Position numbers and translations under genes: made by a program
Shown here: positions 1 through 6,113 of the stretch, piece after piece
Layout of the letters: each line of letters starts with the position of its first letter
Position numbering within the stretch: position 1 is the first letter of the stretch
NCBI GenBank assembly: GCA_003136335.1
Contig: PLEA01000597.1
Coordinates: 1 to 11,565 of the forward strand
Direction of reading: 5' to 3'
From: Acidobacteriaceae bacterium
GTDB lineage: Bacteria; Acidobacteriota; Terriglobia; Terriglobales; SbA1
Length of the DNA stretch: 11,565 nucleotides
Notes under the pieces: generated by a model
What the model was told of the DNA's origin: nothing
Databases searched by the model: none
The model's input: the letters and a program-made list of their open reading frames with translations, nothing else

Positions 1-62
1 ACGCCCACCATGAGCAGCATGGTGGCGACTGGCCGAAGAATAAATAATCGTGAAGGACTCAT
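1..62 (-). CDS. RND efflux transporter, inner-membrane pump subunit (N-terminal fragment)
   Basis: Only the first 20 codons lie in the window; the gene runs off the left edge. The ATG at 62-60 overlaps the TGA of the adaptor gene (59-61) as ATGA, the usual arrangement of an adaptor-pump operon. The translated start contains FILRPVATMLLM. This matches the cytoplasmic lead-in and first membrane helix of AcrB/MdtB/MdtC-type proton-driven drug exporters, where a Phe-x-x-Arg-Pro-Val-x-Thr start is typical. The product would be a large inner-membrane trimeric pump working with the adaptor and an outer-membrane TolC-like channel. The family call rests on a short stretch plus the operon position, so the substrate cannot be named. 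Confidence 0.8.
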   Translation of the reverse strand, partial: MSPSRLFILRPVATMLLMVG

Positions 63-1315
63 GAACCCGGGTTCCCTGAAGCTGCTGTAGCTGAACCGGC
101 GCTGTCCGCGTCATTGCCCGGCGACGAATGCCGGCCGCGACTCTGGCCCGTGCTGCGTGGTTCAATTCGGCTGCCCCTTTGCAGTTTGTCCTGGCCATCG
201 GTTACGACGGTGTCACCGGGGTTCAGTCCGGCAGTGACGACCGTGGTATCTCCCTGGGTCAAGGCCACCGTAACCACGCGATCTTGCACGGTCTTGTCCG
301 AGTTCACGGCATAAACGAAGGTGCCCTGCGGTCCCCGCAGAATCGCCGCCGTGGGCACGACCGTGCTGTTCTTGCGCGTCTCCAATAGAAGGTTCGCATT
401 GACGAACTGGTTCGGCCAGAGCTGGTTATCCGTGTTGCTGAAGACGGCCTTGAGTTTGGCGGTCCCGGTGGTCGGGTCAATCTGATTGTCAATGGTCAGC
501 AACTTCCCAGTTGCAAGCTTGGTTTGATCGTCGCGGCTGAACGCATCCACCTCGAGCGTTCCGTGTTTCATGTGCTGCGACACCGTCGGCAACACGTCCT
601 CAGTCAGCGTGAAGATCACCGCAATCGGCTGCAATTGCGTCAGAATCAGCATGGGATTCGTATCGGTGGCGTGAATGATGTTGCCGGGATCAACTTGCCG
701 CAGTCCGACGCGCCCGTCGAACGGCGCCGTAATGTGGCAATACACAATCTGCAGCTTGGCGGTATCGATCTGCGCTTGATCCGTGCGCACCGTGCCTTCG
801 AGCTGATCTGCGAGTGCTTTCTGCGTGTCGACCTGCTGCTGTGCAATGCTGCCGGAGGGAATCAGGGTCGTGTAACGCTGCAGATTCAGCTGGGCGTCGC
901 GCAGTTGTGCCTGATCGCGAAATAACTGCGCCTGCATCTGCTCCAGTTGCGCCTGGTAAGGACGAGCGTCAATCTCGATCAGCAGGGCTCCCTGCTTCAC
1001 GTTTTGCCCCTCCTGGAAGTTCACCCTCATGATCTGTCCGTCGACCCGGCTCTTGATATTGGCAGTATTGAACGCTGTGACTGCGCCCAGGCCCGTCAGG
1101 TAGACCGGCACGTCCTGCCGCTGTACTTGCGCCGTCGCCACGGAAACGGAACGAGACCCGGCAGCCAGCGCCTTTTGCTGCTGCTTGCTGTCGGCGCTGC
1201 TGCTGCAGCCCATGAAAAACGCGCAGACCGCCGCAATGGCGAAAAGCGGGATAATGCGCGAAACGCGAACCCTCGTCGCGTGGAATTTTCTTTCACAAAG
1301 TTCAGTCATATTCAC
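59..1315 (-). CDS. RND efflux periplasmic adaptor (membrane fusion protein), MdtA/AcrA-like lipoprotein
   Basis: A 418-residue periplasmic adaptor that would link an RND pump to an outer-membrane channel. The N-terminus has a basic stretch, a hydrophobic segment (about 21-35) and a lipobox-like FFMGC with Cys37, so it is probably lipid-anchored after export. The first beta-barrel and lipoyl half-motif follow at 57-118 (VDGQIMRVNFQEGQ, GALLIEIDARPY). Next is a Gln/Ala-rich coiled-coil hairpin at about 119-190, the second lipoyl half at 191-215 (ITAPFDGRVGLRQVDPGN), a barrel domain with NQIDPTTGTAKLKA at 277-290, and VVPTAAILRGPQGTFVY at 319-335. The last 35 residues are a Ser/Gly/Ala-rich tail with no visible domain. 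The start is GTG at 1315; an ATG two codons in (1309) is an alternative, and neither has a strong ribosome site. The stop overlaps the pump gene start (ATGA). The family call is secure; MdtA over AcrA is a guess from overall sequence. Confidence 0.93.
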   Translation of the reverse strand: MNMTELCERKFHATRVRVSRIIPLFAIAAVCAFFMGCSSSADSKQQQKALAAGSRSVSVATAQVQRQDVPVYLTGLGAVTAFNTANIKSRVDGQIMRVNFQEGQNVKQGALLIEIDARPYQAQLEQMQAQLFRDQAQLRDAQLNLQRYTTLIPSGSIAQQQVDTQKALADQLEGTVRTDQAQIDTAKLQIVYCHITAPFDGRVGLRQVDPGNIIHATDTNPMLILTQLQPIAVIFTLTEDVLPTVSQHMKHGTLEVDAFSRDDQTKLATGKLLTIDNQIDPTTGTAKLKAVFSNTDNQLWPNQFVNANLLLETRKNSTVVPTAAILRGPQGTFVYAVNSDKTVQDRVVTVALTQGDTTVVTAGLNPGDTVVTDGQDKLQRGSRIEPRSTGQSRGRHSSPGNDADSAGSATAASGNPGS

Positions 1316-1589
1316 AGGTTAGTCCGTCGTCGTTCCTTTTCTGGCCCAGGCCCGGCAGGAAGTACAAACATTAGACGTATGCATCGTAGGCTCGGTTGCG
1401 GAAACTCTACCTGGGAGGCAGGAAATTTTCTATGCCCAGGAGCCCCCAATCGAGTGTCTCAGGTAGGAACCAAAGTGCGGTTTCTATGGTAGAACCGGGC
1501 TTTACCAGCATTAACTGCGGCCCGGTGGCAGGTCAAGACCGGGGCGAAGGTTTTACAAATCTTTACTCCCTTTGACCTTCCCTTGACTG
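1316..1589 (-). promoter_or_regulatory. Leader and promoter region of the RND efflux operon
   Basis: This 274-bp gap between leuD and the adaptor gene has no credible gene. Read on the minus strand, TTGACC (1536-1531) is a good -35 match, with weak -10 candidates TAATGC or GTTAAT around 1515-1508, so the promoter call is tentative. Just downstream is a repeated motif: GGTAGAACC at 1488-1496 and GGTAGGAACC at 1462-1471 (plus-strand spelling), 26 bp apart start to start. The first is also half of an imperfect palindrome at 1479-1496 (arms GGTTTCTA and TAGAACC). This spacing suits a repressor operator just after the start of transcription, but no regulator gene is in the window. Confidence 0.3.
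1411..1440 (-). other. Candidate stem-loop in the efflux operon leader
   Basis: Arms CCTGGG (1411-1416) and CCCAGG (1435-1440) are perfectly complementary around an 18-base loop containing GAAAATTT on the minus strand. The stem would form in the mRNA about 100 bases before the adaptor start. A six-pair stem is modest and could be chance. Confidence 0.25.
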
Positions 1590-2201
1590 TCAGGATGCCG
1601 TCAGCGTGCCAGGCGCCGGATGCTTCGCCTCATAGGACACAATTTCCGTCTCATGCTGAAGCGTAAGCCCAATGTCGTCCAATCCATTCAACAGACAGTG
1701 ACGTATGAATTCATCGATGGGAAACTTCGCGTGGAATCCCTGATCGTCGCGCACTTCGCAATGCTCGAGATCAATCGTGACTTGATAATCGTCAACGTCC
1801 TGCGCCCGCTGCATCAGCAACGCAACCTCGTCCTCGCCCAACTTCACCGTAAGAAATCCATTCTTCGTGCTGTTGTTGGCGAAAATGTCTGCGAAAGAAG
1901 ACGAGATCACTGCGCGGAACCCGAAGTCGGCCAGCGCCCACACCGCATGCTCACGCGACGATCCGCACCCAAAATTCTTCCCCGCCACCAGAATGCTAGC
2001 GCCTTCGTAGCGCGGTTCATGCAACACGAACTCAGGATTCTTCGTTCCATCCGCGCCAAACCGCCAGTCATAAAACACAAACTGCCCGAAGCCAGTGCGT
2101 TCAATCCTCTTCAGAAATTGCTTGGGGATAATCTGGTCCGTATCCACATTGATGCGGTCCAGCGGCGCCATGCGGCCGCGATGCACAGTAAACGGATTCA
2201 T
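1590..2201 (-). CDS. leuD: 3-isopropylmalate dehydratase small subunit LeuD
   Basis: Small subunit of isopropylmalate isomerase, which with LeuC interconverts 2- and 3-isopropylmalate in cytoplasmic leucine biosynthesis. The protein starts MNPFTVHRGRMAPLDRINVD and has DTDQIIPKQFLKR near residues 20-32, the swivel-domain signature FGCGSSREHA at 77-86, and FADIFANNS at 103-111. Length is 203 residues, as expected for the bacterial family. The ATG at 2201 is preceded by GAGG about nine bases upstream. The open frame continues 51 codons further to 2354, but that stretch translates the dispersed repeat in the leuC-leuD gap and matches nothing in LeuD, so I exclude it. leuC lies 137 bp upstream on the same strand and is presumably co-transcribed. 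Confidence 0.96.
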   Translation of the reverse strand: MNPFTVHRGRMAPLDRINVDTDQIIPKQFLKRIERTGFGQFVFYDWRFGADGTKNPEFVLHEPRYEGASILVAGKNFGCGSSREHAVWALADFGFRAVISSSFADIFANNSTKNGFLTVKLGEDEVALLMQRAQDVDDYQVTIDLEHCEVRDDQGFHAKFPIDEFIRHCLLNGLDDIGLTLQHETEIVSYEAKHPAPGTLTAS

Positions 2202-2240
2202 TTTGGGATCCTCAAGGACGGTCTGATTACCTCCAAGCTT

Positions 2241-2310
2241 TGTCATTTCGAGCGGAGCAGAATTGTCCGTTTGAGGGCAATTCAGCGGAGTCGAGAAACC
2301 TGCTTTGCCC
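2241..2310. repeat. Dispersed palindromic repeat between leuC and leuD
   Basis: The element begins TGTCATTTCGAGCGGAGC and ends AGCGGAGTCGAGAAACCTGC. It has two direct copies of AGCGGAG (2251-2257 and 2284-2290) flanking a hairpin: GAATTGTCC (2260-2268), loop GTTTGA, GGGCAATTC (2275-2283), with one T-G wobble. The wording resembles short interspersed repeats I associate with acidobacterial intergenic regions; that family assignment is from memory. It fills much of the 137-bp gap (2202-2338), which holds no gene. In the leuCD transcript it would form a stem between the two coding regions. Confidence 0.6.
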
Positions 2311-2338
2311 GAGCTTAAATCAGAGTCGCTCTGCCTGC

Positions 2339-3748
2339 TCACTGAAACTTCCAATTCCGAATGTCCGTAAAGTGCCCCGCAATGGCGGCCGCCGCCGCCA
2401 TCATCGGACTCACCAGATGCGTCCGCCCCCCGCGTCCCTGCCGCCCTTCAAAATTGCGGTTGCTGGTCGAAGCGCAACGCTCCCCCGGCTGCAAAATATC
2501 AGGATTCATGCCCAGGCACATCGAGCATCCCGACTCGCGCCACTCAAACCCGGCATCCTGAAAAATCCGGTGCAACCCTTCCTGCTCAGCGGCACGCTTC
2601 ACGCTCTGCGATCCTGGTACCACCATCGCCCGCACCTTCGCGTTGACGTGGTGTCCCCGTGCCACCCGCGCCGCCGCCCGCAAATCTTCAATCCGCGAAT
2701 TCGTGCACGACCCGATGAACACGCGATCGATGTCGATATCTTCGATCCGTCTTCCCGGCTCCAGCCCCATGTACTGCAAAGCGAGTTCGGTCGATCGTCG
2801 TTCCGCTTCCTGCAATCCTTTAATCTCCGGCACGCGCCCCGTCACCGGAGCTACCATCCCCGGATTCGTTCCCCAGGTCACAAACGGACAAAGCTGTGCC
2901 CCATCAATCTCCACCACCTTGTCGAAAGCCGCTCCGTCATCGGAAGGCAGGCTCCGCCAGTACGCAACCGCCTTCTCCCACTCCGCATCTCGCGGAGCGA
3001 ATCGCTTCCCCTTCACATACGCGACAGTCGTCTCGTCGGGCGCCACCATCCCCGCTCGCGCTCCCGCCTCAATGCTCATGTTGCACAGCGTCATGCGCCC
3101 TTCCATCGAGAGCGCCCGCACCGCCGGCCCCGCATATTCGATCACGTGTCCAGTCGCGCCGTCCGTCCCGATTTGCCCGATAATCCCCAGCGCCAGATCC
3201 TTCGCCGTCACCCCGTCCGCCAGTCGCCCGCGCACGTCGATCTTCATCGTCTTCGGCGTCTGCTGCGCCAGGCACTGCGTCGCCAGTACGTGCTCTACCT
3301 CCGACGTTCCGATGCCAAATGCCAGCGCTCCAAACGCCCCATGCGTGCTGGTATGGCTGTCACCGCATACAATCGTGATCCCCGGCTGCGTCAGCCCCAG
3401 CTCCGGACCAATCACATGCACGATCCCCTGATCCGGCGAGTCCATATCAAACAACCGGATGCCAAACTCCTTGCAGTTGCTCTGCAGCGCCGCAATTTGT
3501 TTGGCAGCGATCAGATCGGTAATCGGAGTTCCGCGTGGCTCGGTAGGAATGTTGTGATCCACGGTAGCCACAGCCCGCGCCGGTTGCCGCACTTTCCTTC
3601 CGGCGGCGCGCAAGCCGTCGAACGCCTGCGGCGAAGTCACCTCATGCACCAGATGCAAATCGATATACAAAATAGGCGACCGCCCCGTGGGCTGAGCCAC
3701 AAGGTGTGCGTTCCAAATCTTCTCGAATAATGTGCGCCCTGCTGCCAT
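2339..3748 (-). CDS. leuC: 3-isopropylmalate dehydratase large subunit LeuC
   Basis: Catalytic [4Fe-4S] subunit of isopropylmalate isomerase in leucine biosynthesis, an aconitase-superfamily enzyme. From the chosen ATG (3748) the protein is 469 residues, the usual family length, and opens with [17 protein letters not shown]. The three cluster ligands are visible: Cys348 in [13 protein letters not shown], and Cys408 and Cys411 in [12 protein letters not shown]. Substrate-site motifs [11 protein letters not shown] (64-73 region) and [20 protein letters not shown] (128-147) are intact. A GTG at 3787 would add 13 residues but has no better ribosome site and departs from the family start. The ribosome site before 3748 is weak. 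leuD follows after a 137-bp gap carrying a repeat. Confidence 0.97.
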   Translation of the reverse strand: MAAGRTLFEKIWNAHLVAQPTGRSPILYIDLHLVHEVTSPQAFDGLRAAGRKVRQPARAVATVDHNIPTEPRGTPITDLIAAKQIAALQSNCKEFGIRLFDMDSPDQGIVHVIGPELGLTQPGITIVCGDSHTSTHGAFGALAFGIGTSEVEHVLATQCLAQQTPKTMKIDVRGRLADGVTAKDLALGIIGQIGTDGATGHVIEYAGPAVRALSMEGRMTLCNMSIEAGARAGMVAPDETTVAYVKGKRFAPRDAEWEKAVAYWRSLPSDDGAAFDKVVEIDGAQLCPFVTWGTNPGMVAPVTGRVPEIKGLQEAERRSTELALQYMGLEPGRRIEDIDIDRVFIGSCTNSRIEDLRAAARVARGHHVNAKVRAMVVPGSQSVKRAAEQEGLHRIFQDAGFEWRESGCSMCLGMNPDILQPGERCASTSNRNFEGRQGRGGRTHLVSPMMAAAAAIAGHFTDIRNWKFQ

Positions 3749-3930
3749 GGATATGCTTGAGAAAAACGCTAACAGCCAGTTTTTCACAGACCGCCACGTG
3801 TGAGCAAGACGCAGGACTACATTGCGGGTTAAAGGCTTGGGGCAACAACGGCTACTGTGAAAAGGATGGGGCTCTCAAGGTCGGCGATGGAGCTGCCGTT
3901 ACTGCGAGCATTGCGTCTTCTTTGGACAGC
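3749..3930 (-). promoter_or_regulatory. Leader region of leuCD with stem-loop before the start
   Basis: This 182-bp gap between the DUF2203 gene and leuC has no gene on either strand that I can support. A stem-loop lies 12 bases before the leuC ATG: arms GAAAAAC (3761-3767) and GTTTTTC (3779-3785), with a small inner GCT/AGC pairing in the 11-base loop. A weak minus-strand promoter is possible with TTGCCC (3845-3840) and TGTAGT (3821-3816), spaced 18 bp. I found no leucine-codon-rich leader peptide, so classical attenuation is not supported. Confidence 0.25.
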
Positions 3931-4350
3931 CTAACGTGCGATCCGCTTGTCGATGGGCTTGCGTCCGCCGAACCCTTCCTGCGTTCCGTGCCAGTGGGTG
4001 ATGGATTTCTCTCCCAGCTTCCAGCACAGCAGGATAATCTGGCCTTCGACTTTGCAGGGAAAATCGAGCAGGCCGATATCGATGTCTTTCACTTGCACGC
4101 CGATCGAGTCCATCTCCGCCAGCGCGTCTTTAGCGCGCTGCTCCGCCTTGATCCGTTCCGCTTTGCGCCGGGCGATCGGTAGCACATCGAGAAACATGCC
4201 CCCGTTCAAAAAAATCCTGCGACTGAGCGCTTGTTGCTCGGCCTCGACTTCTTCCATCACCTTCTTGCCCGCGATCGCAGTGCGCAGCAGCGACTCGAGC
4301 ACGGGCAACAGAGACTGCGCTTCCTCGAGAGTAAAAGTACCGTCGGACAT
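3931..4350 (-). CDS. DUF2203 family protein
   Basis: A 139-residue, probably cytoplasmic protein of the DUF2203 family, whose function is unknown. The N-terminal part (about 5-75) is helical and charged, opening with FTLEEAQSLLPVLESLL, and looks like a coiled-coil hairpin. The conserved C-terminal core is clear: GVQVKDIDIGLLDFP (84-98), then ILLCWKLGE (106-114), THWH (118-121) and GFGGRKPI (126-133). The length is normal and the ATG at 4350 gives the family start; upstream there is only a weak AGAAG-like ribosome site. It lies upstream of leuC on the same strand, but the 182-bp gap does not show that they share a transcript. Confidence 0.85.
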   Translation of the reverse strand: MSDGTFTLEEAQSLLPVLESLLRTAIAGKKVMEEVEAEQQALSRRIFLNGGMFLDVLPIARRKAERIKAEQRAKDALAEMDSIGVQVKDIDIGLLDFPCKVEGQIILLCWKLGEKSITHWHGTQEGFGGRKPIDKRIAR

Positions 4351-4383
4351 GGGGTGCTTCTATTTTAGCGCACGCAGGGGTGA

Positions 4384-4439
4384 GTCGTTCGTTGTTCGTT
4401 GTTCGTTGTTCGCCATTCGTCATTGGTCGTTAGTTAGCC
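4384..4439. repeat. Degenerate 7-bp tandem repeat, 8 units
   Basis: Eight head-to-tail heptamers on the plus strand: GTCGTTC, three copies of GTTGTTC, then GCCATTC, GTCATTG, GTCGTTA, GTTAGCC. The period of exactly seven holds for 56 bp while the units drift. It fills most of the 101-bp gap between the DUF1906 gene and the DUF2203 start, ending 33 bp upstream of that start. It is not a CRISPR array because the units are contiguous and there are no spacers. Confidence 0.8.
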
Positions 4440-4451
4440 ACCTGCTATCCC

Positions 4452-5285
4452 TCAGTTCCTACGCCCGTGCGAGGGATCAGCCGACGACGCCGTGTTTACA
4501 TCAATCGGAAGCCCAACCCCGATCCCCGGTACATCGCAGTTCCCGTCGCGGCTGTAGTTGGTGCAGCGCCCAGCCACGTCCTTACGCTGCGGGGACTGCG
4601 CGAACTGCCAGACTTCGGCGACTCGAACTCCACTCTCCCCCGGATTCGGTGGATGCTGCGGAAAGGCGCATCCCGGCGCAGGCGGGCACGCATCGTTGAT
4701 AGCCCAGTAGACGATTTCGCGTGTCCCGGCGCTCTCGCGAACGTCTTCAGCCGTCACCACATTGCCGTCGTCCGTCGCAGGAATGCCGGAACAATAGATT
4801 CCGGCACGAAATCCCGCTGCAGTGATGCTGTCAACCCAGGCGTAAATGTAAGCCTTCTGCTCAGGGAGCATGCGGCCGCCCTGTTCCTGGTCGAGAAAAA
4901 TTATGGCAGCGCGCGGAAATCCCTCGCGCAGCGCAGCTGAAGCGGCGGCCCGCGCGTCCGATCGTCCCAGGCGAGTTGCGTTCGCTACGGTTTTCAGCTC
5001 GGCGTCAAGCCGTCCGTTGAACAGCACGAGGAATCCAAATCCCGCGGCCTCGACCGCAGCCCGGTGCCCGGCCCAAGTATTAGTGTTCTCTCCCGGAGGA
5101 TGGTTGAGCCAATATCCAGTGTAGGAAAAAGTCTGGCGCAGAGTCTTAAGGTTGGCATCGCCGGGATAGACGTTGCGGTCGAAGCCCAGGTAGGCCTGAG
5201 GGGGCAGAGCGATTGCAACTTCCTTGCCGAAGCAAAATACTACCAAAGCCGCAAAAGCGATCAGGAGCGGAATATTTCTTTCCAT
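4452..5285 (-). CDS. Secreted DUF1906 (Rv2525c-like) glycoside-hydrolase-like protein
   Basis: A 277-residue exported protein with the Rv2525c-like domain (DUF1906), a TIM-barrel fold related to GH25 lysozymes whose substrate is generally unknown. The N-terminus MERNIPLLIAFAALVVFCFG is a signal peptide or signal anchor. The domain opens with LGFDRNVYPG (33-42), followed by FSYTGYWLNHPPGENTNTW (53-71) and GFGFLVLFNGR (82-92). The likely active-site strand is IIFLDQEQGG (128-137), where Asp132 and Glu134 lie at a barrel-strand end. RAGIYCSG (160-167) and EVWQFAQ (224-230) follow. Four or more cysteines in the C-terminal third suggest periplasmic disulfides. I chose the ATG at 5285; a GTG at 5306 would add seven polar residues before the signal. 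It is divergent from the amber-interrupted plus-strand gene. A role in cell-wall processing is inference. Confidence 0.8.
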   Translation of the reverse strand: MERNIPLLIAFAALVVFCFGKEVAIALPPQAYLGFDRNVYPGDANLKTLRQTFSYTGYWLNHPPGENTNTWAGHRAAVEAAGFGFLVLFNGRLDAELKTVANATRLGRSDARAAASAALREGFPRAAIIFLDQEQGGRMLPEQKAYIYAWVDSITAAGFRAGIYCSGIPATDDGNVVTAEDVRESAGTREIVYWAINDACPPAPGCAFPQHPPNPGESGVRVAEVWQFAQSPQRKDVAGRCTNYSRDGNCDVPGIGVGLPIDVNTASSADPSHGRRN

Positions 5286-5419
5286 GTGTGAAATCTTATC
5301 GGACACAGATTCCCATGCTGGAACTACTCCCTAAATTATTCCAATGGAATGGCTCCAACCTCGCTTGGCCCGGGTTAGGCTAAATTCGAAAGCGGCGCTC
5401 CGTTCGCCCAGGTCCACTC
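5286..5419. promoter_or_regulatory. Divergent promoter region with palindrome
   Basis: The 134 bp between two divergent genes hold a perfect 13-bp palindrome, ATTCCA-A-TGGAAT (5338-5350). On the minus strand, AATAAT (5340-5335) overlaps it and differs from the -10 consensus at one base, but no good -35 stands at the right distance. For the plus-strand gene, TAAATT (5381-5386) is a possible -10. A regulator bound at the palindrome could affect both genes; this is inference. Confidence 0.3.
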
Positions 5420-6094
5420 ATGAAACCAGTTCGCATCGTCACGATCGTTGTTTGCGCGGCAATTCTCGCGGTGTTCGCGGGAATTCTGGGCAATCGGTTT
5501 TACAGATATTCTGCGATGAAAGACTAGCTTCAGGAAGCCGTAAGCAAGGACGCAGGATATACCGAGACCCTCCTCAGGATTGAGAGCGAAAGCTCTCACA
5601 TGACCTTCGGCGAACTCTTTGCACTGTGCGATAAATCCATCGAGGGTCGCACCAACCTGATCATTGAGCTCAGGGGTCTCTACCCGTCGATCAATCCCAA
5701 GCTGAAAGACGAACTCATCGATTATCTGAACGCGGAAAATGAATTCGCTCGGGCAAAACGAGGCTTTTACCGCAAACCGATGCAATACAGCAGCGCCGTT
5801 GACTTATACAAAGACGCTGTGGAAGACGTCCCTGCCTCGTACTATGGCGCTGATTTCTATCGGGCGAATACCGCGCGGAGAAAAAGAAAGACCAATGACG
5901 CGTCGTTGGAACTGCAACGCAGCACCGACAACTTCCTGGAATCCTACAGTAAAGTGCTCGTTGTAGAAGATGGCATGGCGCGAGCCGCGAGTACCTCAGG
6001 CGTTCGTTTTGTTTCCATCTTCAAAGAGTATGAGAAAGAAAACAGGACCGCTGCAACAAATATCCAGCACTATGCGAGCGCCACGCTCCGGTGA
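5420..6094 (+). pseudogene. Membrane-anchored protein of unknown function, interrupted by an in-frame amber codon
   Basis: The only plus-strand gene in the window. From the ATG at 5420, with AGG six bases upstream, the frame encodes a basic start and a hydrophobic segment (RIVTIVVCAAILAVFAGIL), then meets TAG at 5525-5527 after 35 codons. The same frame then stays open without a stop to TGA at 6092-6094, so the whole would be about 224 residues. The segment just after the TAG (LQEAVSKDAGYTETLLRIES) reads like normal protein. The continuation is charged and mostly helical (KLKDELIDYLNAENEFARAK, later ASLELQRSTDNFLESYSKV). The sequence fits a single-pass anchored protein broken by one nonsense change, for example CAG to TAG. 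Alternatives are restart at the ATG at 5600 (164 residues, no anchor, poor ribosome site), leaky readthrough, or a sequencing error. I recognise no family. Confidence 0.6.
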
Positions 6095-6108
6095 AGCAGA
6101 CTTCGCCG
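6089..6108. terminator. Candidate bidirectional terminator between convergent genes
   Basis: An 8-pair stem with one T-G wobble: CGGTGAAG (6089-6096), loop CAGA, CTTCGCCG (6101-6108). It overlaps the stop of the plus-strand gene and lies just after the moaA stop (6114-6116) read from the other side. There is no T-run on either side, so it is not a textbook intrinsic terminator. Confidence 0.4.
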
Positions 6109-6113
6109 GATCT

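Noticed and set aside
2202..2354. 51-codon N-terminal extension of leuD
   Set aside because: It translates the dispersed repeat, matches nothing in LeuD, and the ATG at 2201 has its own GAGG ribosome site.
2240..3730. 496-codon open frame on the plus strand
   Set aside because: It lies opposite leuC and reads as Arg/His/Pro-rich sequence with no domain. It is an antisense artefact of GC-rich codons.
3806..3919. Inverted repeat AAGACGCA / TGCGTCTT in the leuC leader
   Set aside because: Eight bases with a 98-base gap is expected by chance in a region this size.
4384..4439. Possible CRISPR array
   Set aside because: The units are seven bases long and contiguous, with no spacers and no cas gene nearby.
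5375..5785. 136-codon minus-strand frame
   Set aside because: It is antisense to the amber-interrupted gene and covers part of the divergent promoter region. The plus frame has a start, ribosome site and membrane segment.
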